Part shown: positions 18,310 through 26,997 of the stretch, one piece after another
Layout of the letters: every line of letters begins with the position of its first letter
Numbering within the stretch: position 1 is the first letter of the stretch
Origin: SZAS-79 sp965279075
Lineage (GTDB): Bacteria; Pseudomonadota; Gammaproteobacteria; Burkholderiales; SG8-39
Reading direction: 5' to 3'
NCBI GenBank assembly: GCA_965279075.1
Contig: CBDIHI010000012.1
Coordinates: 620,001 to 684,000, forward strand
DNA: 64,000 nucleotides
Translations under genes and position numbers: made by a program
Notes under the pieces: generated by a model
The model's input: the letters and a program-made list of their open reading frames with translations, nothing else
Database searches by the model: none
What the model was told of the DNA's origin: nothing

Positions 18310-19440
18310 ATGGGCACAACCGTCTTCACTCCTTCGGCCGATCTCAGCGTCGGCGTCGAACTTGAGCTCCAACTGGTGCGCTCCCATGACCAGGACCTCG
18401 CGCACGACGCGGCCGACCTGCTGGCGCGGCTCGAGAAGCGCAAGCTGCCGGGCGCGGTCAAGCCCGAGATCACGGAAAGCATGATCGAGCTGAACAGCGG
18501 GATTCATCTCCGCCATGCGTCCCTGGCCGGCGAACTGGAGAGCCTGCGCTCCGCCGTGGTCGAAGAGGCCGGCGTACTGAATACGGGCGTTTCCGGAGGC
18601 GGGGCGCACCCATTCCACAACTGGGCGGACCGGCGCGTGTTTCCCACCGAAAGGTTCAAGCAGGTGCTTGAACGCTATGGCTACCTCGCGAAGCAGTTCA
18701 CGGTCTTCGGCCAGCATATCCACATCGGCTGCCCGAACGGTGACGACGCCGTGTACCTCGTGCACATGCTGACCCGCTATGTCCCGCATTTCATCGCGCT
18801 GTCGGCCGCATCGCCCTATTACCAGGGGGAGGACACCTCGTTCCAGTCTTCCAGGCTTACTGCGGTGAACGCTTTTCCGCTGGCCGGGCACATGCCCTTC
18901 GTACTCGGCTGGGACGCCTTCAATGAGTACTACGAGACGATGCGCAGCCTCGGGATCGTCGAGAGCATGAAGGACTTCTACTGGGACATCCGGCCCAAGC
19001 CCGAGTACGGGACGGTCGAAATCCGCGTTTGCGATACGCCCCTGAACGTCGCGCGCGCGGCGCAGCTTGCGGCCTATGCGCAGGCATTGGCCAAGAAGGT
19101 CCTCGAAGATCGCGCAAGGCAGCCGCTGACCGCGATCTACATGGTGAACAGCTATAACCGGTTCGAGGCCGCGCGCTTCGGGTTCCACGGTTCGATGGTC
19201 GACCCGTTCGACAGGCGCAAGCGGCAGATCGGGGAGGATATCCTGCAGACGATCGCTTCCCTCACGCCGCAGGCCAAGTTGCTGGAGAGCCTGCAGCCGC
19301 TGTCCGAACTCGCCAGGTCCGTGCGCGAGAACCGGTCCGATGCCACGTGGCTGCGGGGGGAGTTCTCTGCGACCGGCTCGCTAGCCGATGTGGTGCGCCG
19401 TTCTTGCTTGCGATGGGGCGAGCCTCGGGGCGCGGACTAG
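18310..19440 (+). CDS. carboxylate-amine ligase YbdK / GCS2-type glutamate-cysteine ligase
   Basis: A 376-residue ATP-grasp-like ligase of the GCS2 family, which joins the gamma-carboxyl of glutamate to an amino compound, with weak gamma-glutamylcysteine synthetase activity in YbdK. The glutamate-binding start SVGVELELQLV, the block KPEITESMIELNSG, the metal-binding QHIHIGCPNGDDA, and FYWDIRPKPEYGTVEIRVCD are all present. The length is as in YbdK (372). It is the third gene of a tight set with the C26 amidotransferase and CPA2 antiporter. The true amine substrate is unknown. Confidence 0.88.
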   Translation: MGTTVFTPSADLSVGVELELQLVRSHDQDLAHDAADLLARLEKRKLPGAVKPEITESMIELNSGIHLRHASLAGELESLRSAVVEEAGVLNTGVSGGGAHPFHNWADRRVFPTERFKQVLERYGYLAKQFTVFGQHIHIGCPNGDDAVYLVHMLTRYVPHFIALSAASPYYQGEDTSFQSSRLTAVNAFPLAGHMPFVLGWDAFNEYYETMRSLGIVESMKDFYWDIRPKPEYGTVEIRVCDTPLNVARAAQLAAYAQALAKKVLEDRARQPLTAIYMVNSYNRFEAARFGFHGSMVDPFDRRKRQIGEDILQTIASLTPQAKLLESLQPLSELARSVRENRSDATWLRGEFSATGSLADVVRRSCLRWGEPRGAD

Positions 19441-19472
19441 GGGGTAGTGCGCAGCATTCAGTGGTTCGCCCC

Positions 19473-19478
19473 TATAAT
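19473..19478 (+). promoter_or_regulatory. probable -10 element TATAAT for the NhaD-like gene
   Basis: A perfect TATAAT lies 22 bases before the TTG start at 19501, in the 60-base gap after the GCS2 ligase. No convincing -35 is visible at 16-18 bases upstream, so the promoter may be weak or activator-dependent. It suggests the antiporter gene has its own transcript. Confidence 0.4.
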
Positions 19479-19500
19479 CCCGAAGCCATAGGAGGTGGAC

Positions 19501-20865
19501 TTGAGCGCGAAGTTGAAGTTGTTGGTGCGTTTCGTTGCGCACGAGCGGGGATTGTTCGGCGGCGCGATGCTCGTCGCCGCCGCCGCCGCGATGTTCGGCG
19601 TGCCGGTGGACTTAATCCTGTTCGCGCTCACGCTCGCCGGGGTGGCCCTTTTCCACCACCATACCCTGGGGGTCGCGCTGAGCGGGCTCGCGATCATTGC
19701 ACTCTACAAGCTCGGGTTCACCGGCTTCAAGGACGGGGCGGGGCTGGCGGGCCTCGGCATGCACCTGCTGCACGAGTGGGTGATCCTCTCGAACCTGCTG
19801 CTGCTGCTGCTCGGGTTCGCGCTCCTGTCCAACCACTTCGAGGAGAGCCGCATCCCGGCGATCCTGCCGCGCTTCCTGCCGAACGACTGGAAAGGCGGGT
19901 TCGTGCTGCTGGTGATGATATTCGTGCTGTCGTCGTTCCTGGACAACATCGCCGCGGCGATCATCGGCGGGACGATCGCCGGCACGGTGTTCCGCGGCAA
20001 GGTGCACATCGGCTACCTCGCGGCCATCGTCGCCGCGTCGAACGCCGGCGGATCCGGCAGCGTGGTCGGAGACACGACCACGACGATGATGTGGATCGAC
20101 GGGGTCAGTCCCTTCGACGTGGTCGAGGCCTTCATTGCGGCGGGCGTGGCGCTCGTGATCTTCGGGATTCCCGCCGCCCGGCTGCAGCAGCGCCACTCGC
20201 CGATCTCGAAGGATGCGCCCGCCGGAATCACCACCGACTGGGCCAGGGTCGCGATTGTCGTCTTTATCCTCCTGACCGCCATCGGGGTCAACGTCCTCGT
20301 CAACGTCGAGTACCGCCACCTGTCCGACGCCTTCCCATTCATCGGTGTGGGCGTATGGGCAGCGATCCTCGTCGCCGCGGTCTGGCGCCAGCCCGACTGG
20401 AAGCTGCTGCCGGGGGCCTTCAAGGGCAGCGTGTTCCTGCTGTCGCTCATCCTGTGCGCCTCGATGATGCCGGTGGAAAAGCTCCCGGTCGCGTCCTGGC
20501 AGACGGCGTTCGGGCTCGGGTTCGTCTCGGCGGTGTTCGACAACATTCCGCTTACCGCGCTTGCGCTGAAGCAGGGCGGCTACGACTGGGGATTCCTCGC
20601 CTACGCGGTAGGGTTCGGCGGGTCGATGATCTGGTTCGGCTCGAGCGCCGGGGTGGCGCTGTCCAACATGTATCCCGAGGCGAAATCCGTAGGGCAATGG
20701 CTGAGGCACGGCTGGTTCGTCGCGGTGGCCTACGTGGCGGGATTCCTGGTGCTGCTGGCCGTGCTCGGCTGGCATCCGAACGAGCGCCACAAGGCGCAGG
20801 CGCCGCAGGCAGTACCTCACACCGGCGCACCCGCCGGGATTGCGGCCCCCGCGACCGGGGGTTAG
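19501..20865 (+). CDS. NhaD-like Na+/H+ antiporter (ion-transporter superfamily)
   Basis: A membrane protein of about 454 residues with 11-13 helices. The pattern SSFLDNIAAAIIGGTIAG in the first half and AVFDNIPLTALALKQGGYDWG in the second are the paired DNI/DNIP hairpin motifs of NhaD-type antiporters and related permeases. SNAGGSGSVVGDTTTTMMW is also conserved in NhaD. The frame is open from a GTG at 19495, but the strong Shine-Dalgarno AGGAGGTG (19490-19497) would cover that codon. TTG at 19501 is therefore the more likely start. It follows the GCS2 gene after 60 bases and has a perfect -10 of its own. Confidence 0.85.
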   Translation: MSAKLKLLVRFVAHERGLFGGAMLVAAAAAMFGVPVDLILFALTLAGVALFHHHTLGVALSGLAIIALYKLGFTGFKDGAGLAGLGMHLLHEWVILSNLLLLLLGFALLSNHFEESRIPAILPRFLPNDWKGGFVLLVMIFVLSSFLDNIAAAIIGGTIAGTVFRGKVHIGYLAAIVAASNAGGSGSVVGDTTTTMMWIDGVSPFDVVEAFIAAGVALVIFGIPAARLQQRHSPISKDAPAGITTDWARVAIVVFILLTAIGVNVLVNVEYRHLSDAFPFIGVGVWAAILVAAVWRQPDWKLLPGAFKGSVFLLSLILCASMMPVEKLPVASWQTAFGLGFVSAVFDNIPLTALALKQGGYDWGFLAYAVGFGGSMIWFGSSAGVALSNMYPEAKSVGQWLRHGWFVAVAYVAGFLVLLAVLGWHPNERHKAQAPQAVPHTGAPAGIAAPATGG

Positions 20866-20940
20866 AATCGCCGGGCTCTATCCTCAGCCCATGGGCGGCC
20901 AACAGCCCGGCATATAAATCCCAGACAGGAGACAGACAAC

Positions 20941-22083
20941 ATGTCCAAGCAAGACAACCCGGTTTCGACCCGCCGCAAGTTCCTGACGGGCGCTGCCGCA
21001 GCGACCGCCGGCGCCGCCACGCTCGGCTTCCCGATGATCGCCAAGGGCCAGGCCGGCCCGATCAGCATGCGCTGGCAGTCGACGTGGCCCGCAAAAGATA
21101 TCTTCCACGAGTACGCGCTCGACTTCGCCAAGAAGGTCAACGACATGACCGGCGGCGACCTGAAGATCGAAGTGCTGCCCGCGGGCGCGGTGGTGCCGGC
21201 CTTCGGCCTGCTCGACGCGGTCTCCAAGGGCACGCTCGACGGCGGCCACGGCGTGCTGGTGTACCACTACGGCAAGCAGAACGCGCTGGCGCTGTGGGGT
21301 TCGGGCCCGGCCTTCGGCATGGACGCGAACATGCTGCTGTCGTGGCACAAGTACGGCGGCGGCAAGGAACTCCTTACGAAGCTGTACGGCTCGATCGGCG
21401 CGAACGTGGTTTCGTTCCCCTACGGCCCGATGCCGACCCAGCCGCTGGGCTGGTTCAAGAAGCCGATCACCAAGGCCGAGGACTTCAAGGGCCTCAAGTT
21501 CCGCACGGTGGGCATCTCGATCGACGTATTCACGGGCCTGGGCGCCGCGGTCAACGCGCTGCCGGGCGGCGAGATCGTCCCGGCGATGGACCGGGGCCTG
21601 CTCGACGCGGCCGAGTTCAACAATGCCTCGTCGGACCGGCTCCTCGGCTTCGCGGACGTTTCCAAGGTGTGCATGCTGCAGAGCTACCACCAGAACGCCG
21701 AGCAGTTCGAGATCATGTTCAACAAGGGCAAGTTCGATTCCCTGCCGGCCAAGATGAAGGCGATCATCGAGAACGCAGTCGAAGCGGCCTCGCAGGACAT
21801 GTCGTGGAAAGCGGTTGACCGCTACTCCAAGGACTACGTCGAACTGCAGACCAAGGACAAGGTCAAGTTCTACAAGACCCCGGACTCGCTGCTGCAGCGC
21901 CAGCTCACGGCCTACGACCAGGCCGCCGCGAAGAAGGAGGCCGGCAACGACCTGTTCAAGGAGATCGTCGCTTCGCAGAAGAAGTTCGCCGAGCGCGCAG
22001 TGAAGTGGGAAATGGACACCGTCGTGAACCGGCGCATGGCCTACAACCACTACTTCGGCGCCAAGCCGGCCGCGAAGAAGTAA
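20941..22083 (+). CDS. TRAP transporter periplasmic substrate-binding protein (DctP family)
   Basis: The 380-residue receptor of a TRAP carboxylate transporter. The N-terminus carries a twin-arginine signal (STRRKFLTGAAAATAG), so it is likely exported folded by Tat. The mature protein shows ALDFAKKVNDMTGGDLKIEV and PFPYGPMPTQPLGWF-like segments typical of the TAXI/DctP-type 'mannitol/chloroaromatic' receptors. A strong site (CAGGAGAC) precedes the ATG. It is followed by an intrinsic terminator and then by the two membrane subunits. The ligand is unknown, probably an organic acid. Confidence 0.92.
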   Translation: MSKQDNPVSTRRKFLTGAAAATAGAATLGFPMIAKGQAGPISMRWQSTWPAKDIFHEYALDFAKKVNDMTGGDLKIEVLPAGAVVPAFGLLDAVSKGTLDGGHGVLVYHYGKQNALALWGSGPAFGMDANMLLSWHKYGGGKELLTKLYGSIGANVVSFPYGPMPTQPLGWFKKPITKAEDFKGLKFRTVGISIDVFTGLGAAVNALPGGEIVPAMDRGLLDAAEFNNASSDRLLGFADVSKVCMLQSYHQNAEQFEIMFNKGKFDSLPAKMKAIIENAVEAASQDMSWKAVDRYSKDYVELQTKDKVKFYKTPDSLLQRQLTAYDQAAAKKEAGNDLFKEIVASQKKFAERAVKWEMDTVVNRRMAYNHYFGAKPAAKK

Positions 22084-22100
22084 TTCTTGGCACTCCAAGC

Positions 22101-22136
22101 CAGCCATCCGGTGCGAGCCGGATGGCTGTTTTGTTT
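22101..22136 (+). terminator. intrinsic terminator/attenuator between TRAP receptor and permease genes
   Basis: CAGCCATCCGG (22101-22111) pairs perfectly with CCGGATGGCTG (22118-22128) around a 6-base loop. TTTTGTTT follows (22129-22136). This is a textbook Rho-independent terminator, located 17 bases after the receptor stop and ahead of dctQ. Partial read-through would give more receptor than membrane subunits. Confidence 0.88.
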
Positions 22137-22150
22137 CCGGGGACACCCGG

Positions 22151-22804
22151 ATGCAAGTTTCAGGCAAGGTTACCGCTGACATGCAAAAACTGCTGCTGTT
22201 CGTCGATCGCCTGAGCACCTGGATCGGCCAGGCGTTCTCCTGGCTGATCGTGGCGTTGACGATGTTCGTTTCCTGGGAGGTCTTCTCCCGCTACGTGCTC
22301 GACAATCCGCATGCGTGGGCCTTCGACGCGATGACGATGATGTACGGCACGATGTTCATGATGGCGGGCGCGTACACCCTGTCGAAGAACGGGCACGTCA
22401 GGGGCGACGTGCTGTACGGGTTCTTCACGCCGCGCACGCAGGCGACGATCGACCTGGCGCTGTACTTCCTGTTCTTCATTCCGGGCGTGGTGGCGCTGGC
22501 CTGGGCCGGTTACTACTACGCCTCGGAAAGCCTTGCGATCAACGAGCACTCGAACGTCACGGCAGACGGCCCGCCGGTCTACCCCTTCAAGATGGTGATC
22601 CCGTTCGCGGGCGTGATCCTGCTGCTGCAGGGGCTGGTCGAGATCGTGCGCTGCGTGGTCTGCATCCGGCAGGGCGCGTGGCCCTCCCGGGAGGAGGACG
22701 TAGAGGAGGTCGACGTGGACAAGCTGAAGGAGATGGTCCACGTCAAGGATGAGGACATCGAGAAGCTGGACGAGCTCGTCGTCGGCAAGGGGGGCGCGCG
22801 ATGA
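22151..22804 (+). CDS. TRAP transporter small permease subunit (DctQ)
   Basis: A 217-residue small membrane subunit. Four hydrophobic helices fall in residues ~15-190, with the family pattern WEVFSRYVLDNPHAWAFD after the first helix and HVRGDVLYGFFTPRTQA between helices two and three. The last ~45 residues are a charged, Glu/Lys/Val-rich tail. The ATG at 22151 has only a weak ribosome site; an internal ATG at 22181 is an alternative. The stop overlaps the large-subunit start (ATGA at 22801). Confidence 0.9.
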   Translation: MQVSGKVTADMQKLLLFVDRLSTWIGQAFSWLIVALTMFVSWEVFSRYVLDNPHAWAFDAMTMMYGTMFMMAGAYTLSKNGHVRGDVLYGFFTPRTQATIDLALYFLFFIPGVVALAWAGYYYASESLAINEHSNVTADGPPVYPFKMVIPFAGVILLLQGLVEIVRCVVCIRQGAWPSREEDVEEVDVDKLKEMVHVKDEDIEKLDELVVGKGGAR

Positions 22805-24741
22805 GGAAGGAGCTCTGGTTCGGGTTCACGCTGATGGGCCTGCTTCTGGCGGGCTGCGCATTCATGCTCATCCAGGCCGAGACGATCACCAACGGCCACC
22901 TCGGCCTGCTGATGCTCGGCCTCGTCGTGGTCGCGATCATGCTCGGCTTCCCGACGGCGTTCACGCTGATGGGCATGGGCATGCTGTTCGGCTGGTTCGC
23001 CTACAAGTACGATACCAAGAACATCCTCGACCTGATGGTGCAGAGGGCCTACGCGGTCATGTCCAACGACGTGCTGATCGCGATCCCGCTGTTCGTGTTC
23101 ATGGGTTACCTGGTCGAGCGGGCCAACCTGATCGAGAGGTTGTTCAAGAGCCTGCACCTCGCCATGGCCCGGGTGCCGGGATCGCTCGCCGTGGCGACCA
23201 TCGTCACCTGCGCCATCTTCGCGACCGCCACCGGCATCGTCGGCGCGGTGGTCACGTTGATGGGCCTGCTCGCGCTCCCCGCGATGCTGCGTTCCGGGTA
23301 CAACATCCAGGTCTCCGCCGGCGCGATCACCGCAGGCGGGTGCCTGGGCATCCTGATCCCGCCGTCGGTACTGCTGATCGTCTACGGCGCCACTGCCGGC
23401 GTCTCGGTGGTGCAGCTCTATGCCGGGGCGTTCTTCCCCGGGATCATGCTCGCCACGCTGTACGTCGGCTACGTGATCGTGCTCGCGAAGATCAAGCCTT
23501 CGTTGATGCCGCCGCTGTCCGAGGAAGACCGCAGGGTTGCGCTTCCGCCGGTCGCCGAGTCGCTTGAGCGCAGCACCGGCCCGCGTGCGCTCACCTCCCT
23601 CGCCGCGGCGCTGCGCGGCCGTGCGGATCCCGCCCTGCCTAGGGGAACGATCCTCGGTCAGTTCGGCATCACGCTCCTGCCCCTGCTGACCTTCGTTGTA
23701 TTCATGGGCACCATGTACTACGTGTTCACGAGCCCCGCGGCGCAGGTCGACACCACGGGGATCCAGGCCATGGGCATAGCCGGAGGCGATGCCGCCCAGG
23801 CCTCGTCCGACAGCGGCGGCCTGGCCGAACCGGAAGCCGAGCCCGAGAATGGCCTCAAGGAGCCACCCGCAGAGAAGGAGGCTGAACCGGCAGCCCCGGC
23901 GCAGGCGGAGCCGGCCGCGAAGCCGGCACCGAAGGTCGAGCTCGAGCGTACGCCCGGGCCTGCGGCGGCTGCGGCCGAGCGCCTGCCCGCGCCGATCGGA
24001 TACTGGATTGCGCTCGCCCTGGGCGCGCTCGCGGTCGCTGTGTTCTACCGGATCTTCAGTTTCGCGCGTCTCGAGATCTTCAAGATGCTGCTGGGGTCGT
24101 TCTTCCCCCTGGCGATGCTGATCGTGGCGGTGCTTGGCTCGATCGTGTTCGGGTTGGCGACGCCTTCGGAGGCGGCGGCGGCTGGCGCGCTCGGCGGGTT
24201 GCTGCTCGCAGCCGCCTACGGACGCCTGAATCTCGGTGTCGTGCGCGAATCCGCGTTCCTGACCGCCAAGACTTCCGCGATGGTGTGCTGGCTGTTCGTG
24301 GGGTCGAGCATCTTTTCCGCCTCTTTCGCGCTGCTCGGCGGCCAGGAGATCATCGAGCACTGGGTGCTTTCCCTTGGCCTCACGCCCGTGCAGTTCCTTG
24401 TGCTCGCGCAGGTGATTATCTTCCTGCTCGGCTGGCCCTTGGAGTGGACGGAGATCATCGTCATCTTCATGCCGATCTTCATCCCGCTGCTGCCCAAGTT
24501 CGGCATCGATCCGTTGTTCTTCGGCCTGCTGGTCGCGCTGAACCTGCAGACCGCGTTCCTGTCGCCGCCGGTGGCGATGGCTGCGTTCTACCTGAAGGGT
24601 GTCGCGCCGCGGCACGTGACGCTGAACCAGATTTTTGCGGGCATGATGCCGTTCATGGCGATCCAGGTGTTCGCCGTATTCCTGCTGTACCAGTTCCCCG
24701 CCATCGGCATGTGGCTGCCTAGCGTGCTGTACGGGAGGTAG
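22801..24741 (+). CDS. TRAP transporter large permease subunit (DctM) with long central insertion
   Basis: The ion-coupled transport subunit, but 646 residues rather than the usual ~425. The first half (~1-240) shows IAIPLFVFMGYLVERA and GGCLGILIPPSVLLIVYGA. The second half (~425-646) shows GLATPSEAAAAGALG, LGWPLEWTEIIVIFMPIF and LNLQTAFLSPPVAMAAFY. Between them lies an insertion with an extra hydrophobic segment (~285-310), a ~95-residue Pro/Ala/Glu-rich stretch, and another hydrophobic segment (~400-420). The core motifs are intact, so it should be functional. It is translationally coupled to the small subunit. Confidence 0.9.
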   Translation: MRKELWFGFTLMGLLLAGCAFMLIQAETITNGHLGLLMLGLVVVAIMLGFPTAFTLMGMGMLFGWFAYKYDTKNILDLMVQRAYAVMSNDVLIAIPLFVFMGYLVERANLIERLFKSLHLAMARVPGSLAVATIVTCAIFATATGIVGAVVTLMGLLALPAMLRSGYNIQVSAGAITAGGCLGILIPPSVLLIVYGATAGVSVVQLYAGAFFPGIMLATLYVGYVIVLAKIKPSLMPPLSEEDRRVALPPVAESLERSTGPRALTSLAAALRGRADPALPRGTILGQFGITLLPLLTFVVFMGTMYYVFTSPAAQVDTTGIQAMGIAGGDAAQASSDSGGLAEPEAEPENGLKEPPAEKEAEPAAPAQAEPAAKPAPKVELERTPGPAAAAAERLPAPIGYWIALALGALAVAVFYRIFSFARLEIFKMLLGSFFPLAMLIVAVLGSIVFGLATPSEAAAAGALGGLLLAAAYGRLNLGVVRESAFLTAKTSAMVCWLFVGSSIFSASFALLGGQEIIEHWVLSLGLTPVQFLVLAQVIIFLLGWPLEWTEIIVIFMPIFIPLLPKFGIDPLFFGLLVALNLQTAFLSPPVAMAAFYLKGVAPRHVTLNQIFAGMMPFMAIQVFAVFLLYQFPAIGMWLPSVLYGR

Positions 24742-24751
24742 CGACAGGGAT

Positions 24752-24777
24752 GCCGCGGGGGGGCCTCAGGCCGCGGC
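24752..24777. terminator. GC-rich hairpin between convergent genes (possible bidirectional terminator)
   Basis: GCCGCGG (24752-24758) pairs with CCGCGGC (24771-24777) just after the TRAP operon and across the end of ybiB. There is no T-run on either strand, so termination is only suggested by its place between convergent genes. Confidence 0.3.
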
Positions 24778-25758
24778 TAGGCTGTGCGTGCGTACGGCCA
24801 CGATCGCCTTGGCCTGGTTGAAGTCGTCGGTGTAGCCGGTCCCGAACAGGCAGCAGGCCAGCAGGTTGGTGATCGGCGGTGGGAGCGGTTCCTTTCCCGA
24901 CAGCGCGTCACTGATCCAGCGCGCCGTGCTCTTCGCGTCGGCGTGTTCCGGCAGCCTCGAGCTCCTGCCCGGCAACGCCGACGCCGGCTCGGCCTCGAAC
25001 AGGGTCTGGTGCGCGCCGTCATTGAAGTACTCGATGGCCGGGCGCCGCAGCGGATCGGCATACGCCTCGCCTTCCGCCCCGCGGAAGAGCAGGGCGCAAT
25101 CGCCGTGCGCCAGCAGAACGCTGCCGACTTTCTCCGACTGCAGGTCGTCGTCCGTGGGCATCAACTTCAGTCCCAGCCCGTCGAACGGGTCGATCAGCCC
25201 TGCAATCGCGTGGGCGCAGTTCTCGAACCCGAGGCGGCTGCGCAGCGCGAGCAGCTGCATCAGCGCCGGCGCAACGAGGCCGGTGGGCACGTAGGCGATG
25301 CGACCCTCGGCAAGCCTGGCTTCGGCGTCCTTGAGGGTCGCGCTTGGCAGTACGCCCAGTTCGCGGAAGATCGATACGCTGGCGATGCGCCCATGCCCCT
25401 CGAGCGGCCCGTGCACGACGACCGGCACGCTGAAGTGGCTGGCGAGCAGTGCAAGCAGCGGCATCAGGTTGGGGTGGTCGAGCGCACCGCTGTAGCTCGG
25501 GATGACCAGCGGGCGCAACGCGAGTCGCGCGGTGGAGGGCGGCGCAAGGCGCTTGATGCGCCCGCGCGCTGCGCGGTAGAACCCGGACAGCATCTCCGCG
25601 GAGATATCGCGCACGGCGAGGGCCGTGAGAAGTGCGCCGAGTTCCAGTTCAGGCAAGCCGCCGTCGAGCAGGGCCGAAAACAGTTCGCAAGCCTCGGGCT
25701 CGGCGATTTCGCCCGGCGCGTTCGTCGTGATGCGCTTCAGCAGTTGCGCGGTATTCAT
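24766..25758 (-). CDS. ybiB: YbiB-family DNA-binding protein (TrpD-like fold)
   Basis: A 330-residue homologue of anthranilate phosphoribosyltransferase that in E. coli (YbiB/TrpD2) binds nucleic acid rather than making tryptophan precursors. The N-terminal helical part (LLKRITTNAPGEIAEPEACE) and the later VVVHGPLEGHGRIASVSIFREL and GFENCAHAIAGLIDPFDGLG segments fit the family. The glycine-rich PRPP-binding motif GTGGD of true TrpD is not seen. The ATG at 25758 opens the protein directly. It converges on the TRAP operon. Its cellular role is poorly known; YbiB in E. coli is SOS-linked. Confidence 0.82.
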   Translation of the reverse strand: MNTAQLLKRITTNAPGEIAEPEACELFSALLDGGLPELELGALLTALAVRDISAEMLSGFYRAARGRIKRLAPPSTARLALRPLVIPSYSGALDHPNLMPLLALLASHFSVPVVVHGPLEGHGRIASVSIFRELGVLPSATLKDAEARLAEGRIAYVPTGLVAPALMQLLALRSRLGFENCAHAIAGLIDPFDGLGLKLMPTDDDLQSEKVGSVLLAHGDCALLFRGAEGEAYADPLRRPAIEYFNDGAHQTLFEAEPASALPGRSSRLPEHADAKSTARWISDALSGKEPLPPPITNLLACCLFGTGYTDDFNQAKAIVAVRTHSLAAA

Positions 25759-25928
25759 GGCCTGTCGGCTTCGTAAGCTGTCCCTGGATCACAGGCAGCA
25801 ACCGCCGTGCCAGCCCGACTTCATAGCGGAAAGCGTATATCGCATTGCAGCATCGGCCGTTGCAGCGGTGCACGAACGCGGCACGGCGCACCAGCTTGGC
25901 GCGTCATGTTGCGCTGCAGGGAAGGGGC

Positions 25929-26879
25929 CTATGCGGCCCGGCGGACGGGCGAGGACAGGGAGTAGCAGAGCCGGCGGAGCCGGTTAAAGTCAGCGGTCTC
26001 GAGCAGTTCGCGCAGGTGCGCGAAGTTGCCCTCGATCGCCTCGTTGTAGAGGTTCGGGCCGTCGAAGTGAGCGGCTGCGAAGTGGTCCACGCCGTCGAGC
26101 TTCTCGCGGATGCGGGTGCGGGCGACGTACTCGTAAAAGCCGGGCGTCTTGATGATGAGGTCCTGCGGCGACGAGTAACGGACGATTTCCTTGCCGTCGG
26201 GCAGCGTCTCGCGGGCCACGCGGCCGTAGACGAATTCCTGGTACAGGAAGTCGCGGCATTTCTCCAGGTACAGCCGGTCCGACATCTGCCCGATCAGGTC
26301 CGCGGTGCCGACCATGCAGCCGAGCAGGCGGTCCTTCGGGTCGGCCACGTCGATGTCCTCGATGTTCATCTCGTAGCCGGTGAAATGCACGATGCGCGAG
26401 CCGAGGATGGCCTCCTCGCCGAACCCGACCTTTGGCAGGTAGCTCGCGAGGAAGTCGGCGCTGCGGGACACGTGGACCTTGGTGAAGATCGCGCCGTTCT
26501 CGACGTGCGACTCCGAGGCGCGCTTCATGTAGCCCGAGTCGTGCAGCAGCGCGATGATCACGCCCAGCGCGGCGCGGCGCGCGCCGAGCTTGTCCTGCGG
26601 CGCGCAGATGCGCTCGTGCCCGTCGATGAGGCGGGCGGTGGCCAGCGTCATGTCGAGCGTGTGGCGGATGTCGTGGTAAAGCGTATCGCAGGCGAGGAAC
26701 CCCGGATAGCGCCCCTCGAACAGCGCGTGCACGTCGTCGAAGGCCTTGGCCAGCAGCGAAAAATCCTCGCCCGGATAGCGCTGCGCGTAAAGGTCCAGCA
26801 CGGCATCGCGGACCTGCGGAGCGCTTTCGACGTTGACACTGTTGGTAACGTCGTTCTGGTTGAGCCGGTGCTGCATCAT
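25929..26879 (-). CDS. HD-domain metal-dependent phosphohydrolase
   Basis: A 316-residue protein with an HD fold. YHDIRHTLDM supplies the first metal-binding His (residue ~75), and IIALLHDSGYM holds the HD dyad. Further metal ligands are likely in VENGAIFTKVH and RIVHFTGYEM. Start was placed at the tandem ATGs of 26879/26876, because the longer frame would add 24 basic, low-complexity residues running towards rnpB. The substrate is unknown; HD proteins of this size include nucleotide phosphohydrolases. It is transcribed in the same direction as, and downstream of, rnpB. Confidence 0.8.
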   Translation of the reverse strand: MMQHRLNQNDVTNSVNVESAPQVRDAVLDLYAQRYPGEDFSLLAKAFDDVHALFEGRYPGFLACDTLYHDIRHTLDMTLATARLIDGHERICAPQDKLGARRAALGVIIALLHDSGYMKRASESHVENGAIFTKVHVSRSADFLASYLPKVGFGEEAILGSRIVHFTGYEMNIEDIDVADPKDRLLGCMVGTADLIGQMSDRLYLEKCRDFLYQEFVYGRVARETLPDGKEIVRYSSPQDLIIKTPGFYEYVARTRIREKLDGVDHFAAAHFDGPNLYNEAIEGNFAHLRELLETADFNRLRRLCYSLSSPVRRAA

Positions 26880-26997
26880 CGGGTGACGGCCCTCGTGGGC
26901 CGCCCTAGGGGTGCGGTGAAAAATTATCAACCTGCTACCCCGGCGGCGCAAGGGGGTTTTATCGCGCTGTCCCGCAGCCGGGTCAATTTAGGTAAAA

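Noticed and set aside
22579..24615. A 678-codon minus-strand frame antisense to the TRAP permease genes.
   Set aside because: The product is Arg/Glu/His-rich without motifs, typical of antisense in GC-rich DNA.
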